A DNA stretch of 53,075 bases from Tieghemiomyces parasiticus. Its lineage: Eukaryota; Kickxellomycota; Dimargaritomycetes; Dimargaritales; Dimargaritaceae. The DNA is taken from positions 1-53,075 of the forward strand of contig JANBPT010000225.1 in assembly GCA_027575765.1 (NCBI GenBank). Direction: 5' to 3'. Shown here one piece after another: positions 44,456 through 53,075 of the stretch. Every line of letters starts with the position of its first letter. Positions within the stretch are counted from its first letter, which is position 1. The notes below the pieces were generated by a model. The model was not told the DNA's origin and did no database searches. It worked only from the letters and a program-made list of their open reading frames with translations. The position numbers and the translations under genes were made by a program.

Positions 44456-47400
44456 TCAGGACACCTCGCCGGAGTAGTACCCGTTCAGATTAAGTTTCAT
44501 GGCCAAATTAAGAAACAGTGGGGTCTCGGTCTCTGAATAGTGCCGCAGTGCCTCCAATAGCAGGTTGATCTGGTGGTGGTAGGACTTTTCCAGCTTGCCC
44601 AAGGTGAGATCCTGTTGGGCGCGTAGGTCGAACTGACCCAAACCCATGGCTGCGTTGTCCACGGGTTCGACTGACTCCGTGGGGGAAGATGTCCCGAATG
44701 TCGCCGAGGATGGAAGTCGCGGGCGGCGGTGGGTCATGTCAACCGCCGCGACGGACGCCGTTTCCGGATCCGTGCTACTCTGGTGATTCATGGTGCCCTC
44801 GGTCCGTAGGTAGTTGTGGGCGAACAGTGCAAAGGTCTGGCACTTGGCGATTAGCTTGAGAACAACGCGCATCAGTTTGGGTACACCGAGCATGCTTTGC
44901 TGCAAACAGTTGGTGAGGAACGTGGTCTGGGCCGTCGTCACCTCATCGATGGTCGTCGCGGCCGCCACCTGGGCCTCGAAGTGGGACCAGTGAGCCTCGA
45001 GGACCTCCCAGCTGACGTAGTAGAGGATTTGGCGGACAGTGTTGAGCATGTTGTGGCGGAGGAACCAGATGCGCTGGCGGAGCTGGGCTCCTGCGGCAGC
45101 CGGGGGCCGGCGGGCGCCGACCCACATTTGACAAAGTAAGTGTTCGGTGTATTTAAACTGTAGGAGGTGGCGGAATAGGAGCTGGTACTGAGTGACCGCC
45201 GCAGGCGTGATGATCATAGACAGCGGGAACCCCACTTGGCAGTCGAGGCTAAGTTGTTCGAGACAACTGGCCAATCCTGAACCGGGCCCTGAGGCGGCGG
45301 AAACCGATCGGTGCGACAGGACCGATTCGGACCGCAGGCGCCCCAATGGATTAGGTGAATCGGTCATACCAGTGGTAGCATTGACGTGGTGAGCAGGAGT
45401 TGGTGTCCCGAATGAAACTAGTTCAGAATCCGAACCGCCGCGCGGGGTATGCGGGGATCCCGATGTGGTGCCGCGGCGGGCTACTGAGGCAGGCCGGGCT
45501 GCACCGCCCGACAATATGAAATCCGCGAACCGGTCACCACTTAGGATGATGCGGACGGCCGCGGAAGCGCCTGAAGGGTTAGTTTGATCGGTGGCTGCCG
45601 TTTGCAGCCCAAGGTCCAGGAGAGCCTGCAGTTTACTTTGGACGACATCCTTGGCCGGTCGACTCAGTTCGGCCTGAGCCTGGTCCAGGAAGTGGGTCAG
45701 AAAGTCCGATCGGTCCAACAGGAAGTAGTGCTTGAGAACCCGCAGCCGGTCCAGTAGGCGGTTCTGGTCAAGGAGTATCCAGAGTAAGGTCTGGTTGGCG
45801 TAGCGGTGGGCGTTGGCCACCTGGAGGGTGTAGCGATGACCCTCGAAGGCCTGGGTTACGGCGTCAGCGTGGCGGTTATCTGCATCCTCCCGGCCACTCT
45901 CCAAGATCTGTAGGTCAATGAAACTCTCCTCAGCGAAGATGCGATCCGGGTCTGTCGCGACTATCGGGCCCGGCTCATCTTCAGTCATAGGCGGCAACAT
46001 CGCCCCGTTCGGTTCGTCGTACTGACTGGCAGCCTTGCAGGCACGGATGACGTTGAGATACAATCCAGAGACCAGAATCTGCTTGGCTAGCGGGCGCAGA
46101 AACTCCGGGGTCATGTCCAGCCAGACGCGGTGCTGGGCGAAAAGCGTGTCACCGCCCCGGACGGGCGTCGGCCCTGATCCGGACCCGGACGAGTCAATGG
46201 TACTGGTTTCCACGGGTTCGGCGGTCATGGCGGCAGTGAGGGACCCTTGAAAACTACGATCGCCGGCCCGGACCATAAACTCGGCGTAGGGATCATGAAC
46301 TTCGCCGCGCTGCAACCAGGCCTGTAGCATATGTAAGAAGGGCTGAGCCGCCCGCGCCAGTAGGAAACCGTAGAGCCGGCGGGTTCCTGGATCGCCGCTC
46401 TGCATCGTCATCTCGTGGGCGATGATCTTGAGGGTGCGGCCGCCTCGGCAGACGTAGGTACCGGCGGGCCCGGCGGGTTCCGTCGGGGGCGCCCCGATTT
46501 CGCCCGTCACCCCGGCGAAGTACTGCGCGTCGCTACTGTCACCGTCACCATGGTTACTTCCTGGGCCGGAGGTGCCTGGTGCCAATTTACCTAGGCCATA
46601 CATGGCGTCGCTACCCCCGGCACTGGGCGGTACGGTGGTACGTTTTTCTCGGCAGAATACTTTGTATTCGCGGCGACCCATGTCAGCAAATTCCTGCTCC
46701 GTCTTACGGCGGATGATGCAGGCCAGGACGGCCAGGCGCTCCAGCATGGCGATACTGGGTTGAAGATAGAAATGGAGCTTCTGTAAGGTGAACGGAGCAG
46801 CCTCGGTCCCGGCGCGGTGCAGGTGTTCGAGCTGGGCGATGAGGGTGTGGAATTCCTACGGAGCGGGCCGGGGGACGGGGGTTGTGAGTAGAAGTGGTGA
46901 GGGGATTGTGTGAGGGGCATATCAAAGGATTAGCGCCAAATTGTTCCCGGGTGGGGCTCCAGTTAACACTGCTTCACCAATCCATGTGGTAAAGTACTTC
47001 AATTGCCTAACCAAGTGGCGTACGACCTACCTGCAGCACCTCCTCGATGGCGGCGCACAGGGCTTGGTTAACCATACCAGCCTGGGCGGCCATGTAACGG
47101 CGACAGAACTCCTGGAGCAGGAGATGGTAGCTGCACACTGGGAGGATTTGGCGAACCACGGCCTGCAGCGATAAATCTAGGCGGACGTCGACACGCCATT
47201 GGTAGACCCGACCGATGGCTTTTAATATTTGGTCCAACTCGGAGGGGCGGCCGCGCGATCCCCGGACGTCCGCGGCTGACTCGGCGGCAGCCTTGTATAG
47301 GACGGCGGTATCCGGATCGTCGTCCCGGAGGTGCACGTACTGACCGGGGATTCCTGACAGGGCGTAGAGGAGGTCCTCGATGACGAGCTGTTGCTGGTAT

Positions 47401-47474
47401 AAGAGGCTCAAGGCCCCTAGGTCCGGCAGGTCTGGGGTAGGCATCGGCATGGTCGACGTGGCAGAGCTGAGCAT
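44456..47474 (-). CDS. Gamma-tubulin complex protein 2 (GCP2/Spc97)
   Basis: Two exons (complement): 47031-47474 and 44456-46855, joined in phase 0 to give 947 residues. GCP2 pairs with GCP3 in the gamma-tubulin small complex, which nucleates microtubules at spindle poles. The N-terminal GRIP1 region has V-I-E-D-L-L-Y-A-L-S-G-I-P-G-Q-Y, I-L-P-V-C-S-Y and N-Q-A-L-C-A-A-I, then after the junction L-I-A-Q-L-E-H-L-H-R. D-P-Y-A-E-F-M-V and L-K-H-Y-F-L-L-D-R-S-D-F-L-T-H-F follow. The C-terminal GRIP2 region has Y-Q-L-L-F-R-H-L-L-Q-F-K-Y-T-E and ends N-L-N-G-Y-Y-S-G. These favour GCP2 over GCP3. Ser/Gly/Thr-rich inserts break both halves. The start is uncertain: the frame stays open upstream of 47474, and an acceptor-like site (ccactcag) near 47505 suggests a further 5' exon. 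Confidence 0.88.
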
Positions 47475-48056
47475 GGCGCAGATGGCGAGGTCGGAGTTCC
47501 GTTTGCCAATCCTGAGTGGTTAAGGTGGTGTGATGGAAATAGCTGAGGTCAGGTTGGACAAGGGGAATAGGTAAACAAAACCGGACAGGGGTATCGGGAT
47601 TTGTAGCGAAGCGCATGCGGGCACACAGTAGAGAGCCAGGCCACTTGGTACCCCTTGTTACCAGAGCTTGGTGCTCGTCTTCTGCACACCAAAACAAAAT
47701 ACACTAGCAGTTAGGACTGGAAAGAGGTTGGTTGCAGCGTTTGTTGCCTGGGGATACTCACTCACGAAACCTCACCGGGCCACTTCGGCCTAGACAATAT
47801 CTTTTGGACCCCATCGTGACTGATCTAGGGCCTGGTTCTCTATCAAAACCAGGGAACAATTTAGGGCCTAGCCCTACTAAAATGACTAAAGCCCAGGTAA
47901 TCCTTTTACTGTTATTGGTAGCCCAGCCCTCTCACGATGGATCGGACTGACGGAAGCGGCCATGATCAAAGTTGCCAAAAATAAAATAAATCTGGGCCGT
48001 AAGATCGGGTATGCTAGAATGGAAAAAAAATCGACCCTCTGCTGTGCCACTCGGGC
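47475..48056. other. Intergenic between GCP2 and glutamyl-tRNA synthetase
   Basis: Both neighbours are on the minus strand, so this holds the GCP2 promoter (and perhaps a 5' exon near 47500-47700) and the synthetase 3' flank. A 7-bp inverted repeat, CCTGGTT/AACCAGG, lies around 47830-47855. I see no other feature. Confidence 0.55.
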
Positions 48057-50255
48057 TTAAGCGTTGGGCGGGGCGTTGACCTTGGCGGCCGTGGACTTGG
48101 CCTTACCGTCGGGCACACGGATGAGGTACACCATGGGGGACTCGGTGGTGGACGGCCGGTCGCAAATGTAGTACCCACGCCGCTCGAGCTGGATGATGTC
48201 ACCTTGTCGGAGGTCGTGGAGGTTGCTGTCGCCGAGGGCCCGGGTCTTGAACTCGGTGACGGGGTTGACATAGTCCTGCCACTGGTCGCCCTCTTCAAGC
48301 TTCTTCTTGGTGAGTAGGTGGTCGTAGTCAACCAGCATGCACTGTACCAGACCAGGTTCTTCGGCGGGCGTTAGCATCGACAACCAGGTCAGCTTCTTCT
48401 TGGTCTTTTTGACGTCGCCGGCCAGGTGGAGGGCCAGGTCGACCTGGGTCACAATGTTGGTGGCCGGATCGCGCTGAATACGTTCGACAATCATGTTGCC
48501 CCAGTCCATAAGCGTGATCTCTTCATCCATAGCCAGCTCGGCCGCGTCCTCGGCCTCGAGGCACAGTGTATTGGAAGTATACAGTTTTTTGATGCCGACC
48601 GCCGGATTCTTTTTGTGCTTCGGCACATCACGGGCTTCAGGGAGCGCCGGGCAGTCCAGGACATTGACGACGCACAGGTCCTGTTCGGTGATGGCGGTAT
48701 GGCGTGGGGCCACCGGGTCAATAACCTTCTTGTTAAGGGCCCACAGCTTGTCCCACTCCAGGAGTAGAATGTTCTGGGACGCGCCCTGCATGAGAATGTA
48801 CTGCTTGAGGGCCTCGATAGTCAGGCCGCGGCGGCGGATCCCACGCACGGTGGGGAACCGCGGGTCGTCCCACCCATTGACCAGGCCTTCGTCCACGAGC
48901 TGCTGGAGCTTGCGCTTTGAGAGTAGGGTATAGACAAAGTTGAGTCGGCTGAAATCCCAAATGTGGACGGGACGGATTTTAAGGGCGTCAAAGAACCACT
49001 CGTACTGTGGGTTCCGGTCACGATACTCGTTGGTACGCAGAGCGTGGGTGACGCCCTCCAGGCTGTCGACAACAGGGCAGGCGAAGTCGTAAGTCGGGTA
49101 CACCTTCCACTTGAAGCCGTGGATGTGGTGCGGGTCCTTGACGTTGCATCGGTAGACCACAGGGTCGCGCATGGCCTTGTTGGGATTATCCACGCTCATC
49201 TTGGCGCGCAGGCAGCAGGTGAGCCCGTAATCGGTTCCCCGGGTCATCTCCTCGAATCGGCGCTGGTTCTCGGCCACGGTCTCGTCGCGGCGGCGGGAGG
49301 CAATCCCGGCGCCGCGCTCCTCGCGCATGGTGGAGTTGTCGGTGTCGTCAACGTAGGCGAGGCCGTCCTCGATAAGCTGCAGGGCATACTGGTACAGCTG
49401 GTCAAAGTAGTCGGAAGTGTGGGTGGTCCGGTTGGCGGTCACGCCAAGCAGCCGCAAGTCCTCGACGATGCTTTGCTCGAACTCCATCTTCTCCTTGGAC
49501 GGGTTGGTGTCGTCAAACCGGAGGATCAGCTGGCCATCGTACTTCTGGGCAAAGTACTGGTTCAGCAGAGCGGCCTTGGCGTGGCCAATGTGGAGGTAAC
49601 CGGACGGCTCCGGGGGGAACCGGGTCACGACCTTGCCGAGGGCGCCATCTTTCAGGGGGATGTCGAAGTTGCCCTGGTCCACGCGGTTGCGAGTACTCTC
49701 GACGGCGCGCTGGTGACCCTTAAGGGCCTCGGCCACGCAAGGCAGGCCGTTGAGGTAGGTAAACCAGCGGACCAGATGGGGACCAAGCTTGGCCCCGCCG
49801 CTCTTCATGTTTCCCCCAAAAATCTTGTTGGCACGCAGGGCGCCCCACACGGCGAAGTCGGCCTCGGTGGGTGTGTAGCCGGCCAGGAAGCTACGCAGTG
49901 TGAGATGGCGGTTCAGTGTCTCGAAGGTCTGCCCCAGCTGCTTGAAATCGCCGGAGGCCAGCTCGTTGCGGGTGAAGTCGAGCCAGTACGGGAGCTGATC
50001 GGCGACATCGGTGTACTGGCTAGCATGGCCGGACATGATGGCCAACTCGTGTACAGCGTTGGCAGCCCCGACGACCTGGATGTCACCGATGCGCAGGACG
50101 ACATTGGTCTTGTCGCCGCCGACGGTGATCTCGGGCACGTCTTGCCACTCGACGGTGACAGTGAGGTCAGACTCACGGTCCTGGAGGTAGTGGGCGTAGA
50201 CCAGGGGCCCGTAGGCCAAGGACGTAGCCTTCTGGGCGAGGATCAGAGTCGCCAT
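48057..50255 (-). CDS. GUS1: Glutamyl-tRNA synthetase, cytosolic
   Basis: Single exon, 732 residues from the ATG at 50255 (context CACCATGG). The frame extends 47 residues further upstream to 50396, but that part is hydrophobic, unlike the family, and is rejected. It charges tRNA-Glu with glutamate in the cytosol. Residues 1-190 form a GST-like N-terminal domain, which in yeast binds Arc1. The class I catalytic core has F-P-P-E-P-S-G-Y-L-H-I-G-H-A-K-A (HIGH at 222-225) and the KMSKS-equivalent L-L-S-K-R-K-L near residue 446. The run R-R-D-E-T-V-A-E-N-Q-R-R-F-E-E-M and the L-S-K-R-K-L form are typical of eukaryotic GluRS rather than GlnRS. A beta-barrel anticodon-binding domain follows and ends at a Lys/Ala-rich tail. 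It is head to head with eIF2B epsilon. Confidence 0.95.
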   Translation of the reverse strand: MATLILAQKATSLAYGPLVYAHYLQDRESDLTVTVEWQDVPEITVGGDKTNVVLRIGDIQVVGAANAVHELAIMSGHASQYTDVADQLPYWLDFTRNELASGDFKQLGQTFETLNRHLTLRSFLAGYTPTEADFAVWGALRANKIFGGNMKSGGAKLGPHLVRWFTYLNGLPCVAEALKGHQRAVESTRNRVDQGNFDIPLKDGALGKVVTRFPPEPSGYLHIGHAKAALLNQYFAQKYDGQLILRFDDTNPSKEKMEFEQSIVEDLRLLGVTANRTTHTSDYFDQLYQYALQLIEDGLAYVDDTDNSTMREERGAGIASRRRDETVAENQRRFEEMTRGTDYGLTCCLRAKMSVDNPNKAMRDPVVYRCNVKDPHHIHGFKWKVYPTYDFACPVVDSLEGVTHALRTNEYRDRNPQYEWFFDALKIRPVHIWDFSRLNFVYTLLSKRKLQQLVDEGLVNGWDDPRFPTVRGIRRRGLTIEALKQYILMQGASQNILLLEWDKLWALNKKVIDPVAPRHTAITEQDLCVVNVLDCPALPEARDVPKHKKNPAVGIKKLYTSNTLCLEAEDAAELAMDEEITLMDWGNMIVERIQRDPATNIVTQVDLALHLAGDVKKTKKKLTWLSMLTPAEEPGLVQCMLVDYDHLLTKKKLEEGDQWQDYVNPVTEFKTRALGDSNLHDLRQGDIIQLERRGYYICDRPSTTESPMVYLIRVPDGKAKSTAAKVNAPPNA

Positions 50256-50934
50256 GGTGAACAGGGGCGAGAACAATGGAAGAAAGCGCAAAATAGGAAA
50301 TGTGAGGATACGGGCGGAGTGCGAATAGAGAAACGTTAAACGAAGCGAGGGGAAGGATATAGGTAGGCTGGCACCTTTCGATTTTTTTAGGGACAAGAAT
50401 AGGAACTAGGAGGTCACAGCTCGGCGAATGGGAAGAGGCCTAGGCGGGATCAGCACTACACGGATGTGGAGAGGACGGCGTAGCGGTAGAGCGCTCGCCG
50501 GATCGCACAACTTTAAGGTGGCAGCAGTTAAGCAGGGAGGGAGCCAGCGCCGCCCCAGGGAACGAAGGCGCACGCCTGCGATTCTTCAAGCAGGTGCGAC
50601 CAGGATGTGGCTGCACGGGGGGTCTCCCACACATACGTTGACTCACACTAGTGGGGCCCCCGAGCCCCCCCTCTGGCTGCGGGGTGAAATTAATGGCTCA
50701 GGCGGCCCAGCGCGGCGGGGACTAAACGAGTCGGGAATGCGCTCGCCGTTTGCTCTGCCCACCTACCCATTCAGGCACTCCTTCCTCACCTGGTCCGTCT
50801 AATCTCGGACGCCTTCCCCCCTGACTCTTTCACTCGATTACTCTGATCGACTCGACCAGCTGGTCACTTCAACCCCTAGGCACACACACATCTTCATTCG
50901 ACCCAATTGCTTTCCAAGGACACAACACCACAGG
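50256..50934. promoter_or_regulatory. Shared divergent promoter region, GUS1 and eIF2B epsilon
   Basis: 679 bases separate the two start codons, which point away from each other. The region holds both 5' leaders. The 130 bases before the eIF2B epsilon ATG are CT-rich. No TATA box is obvious. The bidirectional role is inferred from layout alone. Confidence 0.5.
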
Positions 50935-53075
50935 ATGCCGCCTAAGAAGACGAAACAGCAGAATATCGAGGCCGAGGAGAAGCTGACGGCGGTCCTGATT
51001 GCCGACAGCTTTGACCAGCAGCTCATGCCCCTTACCGAGTCGACCCCGCGGGTAAGTTCGTCGCCGTACCGACTGCAAGCCCGTGCTGTACTAGGACCCC
51101 GCAGGCCACGTTTGACCACCCCTGTCAATGCGTCTACCGTAGTCGGGGTGCCCTGCTGCTACGTAATTTTCCACCGGCGAGCTCTCAATTAAGTATGAAA
51201 ACTACCCTGCCCAACGCCCTCCCTCCCCTCCTCACTGCCACCTTGACCCGCGGTGCAGTGCCTGTTACCGCTCTGCAACGTGCCCCTCATTGAGTATACT
51301 TTTGAGCTCCTGGCCACTGCTGGCGTAGAGGAAATCCTCATCTTCTGCTGTATCCACCCCCAGCAAATCAAGGACTATGTAGCGTAAGTGGTAGATTTCA
51401 CTGGGCATCTGTACCAGGAATCAAGCGCGGCTTCAACCAGCTGTTATCCTTCGCCCGATACTGTTCCCTAATTTAGCCTCGACCATGGCGCCGCTCTATA
51501 ACATATAACTTCCCCTCCCCCGCCGCCATGTTGCACCTACACACGCATGCGCACTCCAGCGGCTCCAAATGGTCCAAGTCCCACTCGCCCTTCGAAGTGC
51601 GGGTCATCGTAACCCAGGAGGCCATGTCGGTGGGTGATGTACTGCGCGAGCTCGATGGCAAGTCCCTGATCCGCACTGATTTTATCCTCATCTATGGCGA
51701 CGTGGTTTCCAACATGAACCTCGCTGGGGCCCTGGAGCAGCACAAGGCGCGCAAGGCGGTGGACAAGAACACTATCATGACCATGATGGTCAAGGAGGCT
51801 GACCCGGGCCATCGGGCCCGGGCCCAGCCCGACGCCGTCTTCGTCGTGGACGACGCCAACCAGCAGTGCGTACACTACGTAGGCCCCAAGCGAGGTCTGG
51901 CCTCGCAGTCCACTGTCCCACTCTCGGTAGAGCTCTTCGAGAAACACCCGCGGCTGCAGATCCGGTACGATCTGATGGACTGCCAGATCGACATCTGCTC
52001 AGTGGAGGTCCCGGCTCTATTCACCGAAAATTTTGACTACCAGGACCTCCGCCGGGACTTTGTGACGGGTATTTTAGGTTCGGAGGTGCTGGACAGCACC
52101 TTCTACCTCCACTCGATCGGGCGAGAATACGCCGCCCGCGTGCAGAACGGCCAGCTTTACGATGCCGTGAGCCGGGATGTGATCGCCCGGTGGACGTTTC
52201 CAATGGTGCCTGAGAGCAACCTCCAGGAAGGCAACGAGTACATCCACAAGCGCAACCACGTGTACCAGGAACCGGGGATCAAACTGGGCCGCACTTGTAC
52301 ATTGGAACGTAACCTGGTGGTGGGTCGAGGTACCCGGATCGGCGAGCACGCCCATCTAGCCGACTCCACCCTGGGTCGCGGCTGCGTCGTGGGTGACCAC
52401 GCCCACGTGACCGGCGCTTACCTCCTCGACCACGTTACCGTGGCCGACCACTGCCGCGTCGAGCGGTCCATCTTGGGCCGCAATGTCAACGTCCTCTCGG
52501 GGTGCACCGTCGGCACCGGCTGTCTGCTGGGCGACGGCGTGATCGTGGGGCCTGACGCCCACCTGCCCCCGTTTACCCGGCTGACCCGCGCCCTGGACGG
52601 TGAAACCCCCGACAGGGCCTTGGTGGGCGCCGAGGGTAATGCCGTCCGCTGGGAGCCGTCCGACGACGAGGACGAAGACGAGACCTATGCGATCCAGGCC
52701 GGTGCTCTAGGTAAGTTTACTGCTGTCGTACCTGCCCTGCCGTAGCCGCGCGGCCGATTACCGCAAATCAGACGGGATAGGGCGGTCGTTGCTTCCCAGG
52801 CCTCTAAAAGCCACCTATCCTCCTCCCGATTATCGGACCCATCCGGGCTAACCTGGGAAATTCGACCCATTTCCTTTTTCTTCCGTCTTCTTTCTCTACG
52901 ATTTTGCTACAACGTTCAGCTGCCGACCTGAGCCGCCTGAATCTGGGTGACAACCACGCTTCAGACTGCGAATCGGACTCCTCGGCGGAATCCCTTGTCA
53001 GCGGGGACGAGGATGAAGCGGGCCAAGCCCTGGGGGACAGCTTTGAAAGCGAGGTGGCGGCCACCATCGACCGAG
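50935..53075 (+). CDS. GCD6: Translation initiation factor eIF2B subunit epsilon, 3' end outside window
   Basis: Exons 50935-51051, 51259-51383, 51560-52710 and 52920 to the window edge; phases 0, 2 and 1 all close, giving 516 residues here. It is the catalytic epsilon subunit of eIF2B, which exchanges GDP for GTP on eIF2. The N-terminal nucleotidyltransferase-like domain has L-T-A-V-L-I-A-D-S-F-D, C-L-L-P-L-C-N-V-P-L-I-E-Y, S-K-W-S-K-S and M-S-V-G-D-V-L-R-E-L-D, then D-F-I-L-I-Y-G-D-V-V-S-N-M. A left-handed beta-helix of hexapeptide repeats follows (about 340-430: L-V-V-G-R-G, I-G-E-H-A-H, V-V-G-D-H-A). An acidic stretch (S-D-D-E-D-E-D-E) comes next. The last visible residues, F-E-S-E-V-A-A-T-I-D-R, lead into the catalytic W2/HEAT domain, which lies outside the window. 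Confidence 0.95.

Noticed and set aside
9959..50255. A nitrogen-metabolism gene cluster (adaptor, glutamine synthetase, GABA transaminase, TOR, GluRS)
   Set aside because: The genes lie on both strands, kilobases apart, with unrelated genes between them. Shared theme alone is not evidence for a functional cluster.
48963..50339. 458-residue plus-strand ORF
   Set aside because: Exactly antisense to glutamyl-tRNA synthetase. Long antisense frames arise here because third codon positions are mostly C or G. The same applies to the ORFs at 12491-13558, 13751-14440, 22122-23174 and 38253-39449.
50256..50396. 47-residue N-terminal extension of glutamyl-tRNA synthetase
   Set aside because: The extension is Leu/Phe/Pro-rich leader-like sequence unlike the family, while the ATG at 50255 has an ideal context and starts the GST-like domain.
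50470..50510. tRNA-like D-arm (tagcggtagagcgctcgcc)
   Set aside because: The D-arm resembles a tRNA, but no anticodon arm or T-arm with TTCGA follows at the right distance.

Overview
The window looks like nuclear DNA of a fungus, most likely an early-diverging (zoopagomycote or mucoromycote-like) lineage. It carries spliceosomal introns (mostly 110-300 bp, usually GTAAGT donors and YAG acceptors) and eukaryotic housekeeping genes. One gene belongs to a fungal family (an Ssh4/Ear1-like SPRY adaptor). Two others are unusual for yeasts: a type III glutamine synthetase and an animal-like TPP1 shelterin protein. The lineage is my inference; no rRNA or marker search was possible.

Layout, left to right. 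2-1393 (+) is the 3' part of a repeat protein built from 9-residue and then 20-residue tandem repeats. 2006-5723 (-) is a six-exon SPX-EXS phosphate exporter (XPR1/SYG1). A 4.2 kb stretch without recognisable genes follows. 9959-11851 (+) is the Ssh4/Ear1-like adaptor. 12518-15601 (-) is type III glutamine synthetase. 18016-19868 (-) is 4-aminobutyrate aminotransferase. 21533-24149 (+) is MCM7. 24998-28711 (+) is a seven-exon gene with a TPP1/ACD OB fold. 29780-31741 (+) is a CDH1/Fizzy-related APC/C activator. 33015-40451 (+) is TOR kinase. 41182-42229 (-) is an orphan three-exon gene. 44456-47474 (-) is gamma-tubulin complex protein 2. 48057-50255 (-) is cytosolic glutamyl-tRNA synthetase. 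50935-53075 (+, runs off the end) is eIF2B epsilon.

How the genes relate. Most are independent housekeeping genes with their own promoters. Several touch nitrogen and nutrient status (TOR, glutamine synthetase, GABA transaminase, the permease-sorting adaptor, the phosphate exporter), but nothing shows that they are co-regulated. The glutamyl-tRNA synthetase and eIF2B epsilon genes are head to head over 679 bp and could share a promoter region. MCM7, the TPP1-like gene and CDH1 lie in tandem and all act in chromosome replication or the cell cycle.

The strongest leads are: (1) the TPP1-like telomere protein, whose long disordered tail repeats a short S-F-x-T-(Y/L) motif four times; (2) a TOR FRB domain that lacks several aromatic residues that contact rapamycin; (3) the orphan gene at 41182-42229, whose splice phases close perfectly but whose family I do not recognise; and (4) an SPX pocket that has lost conserved lysines.
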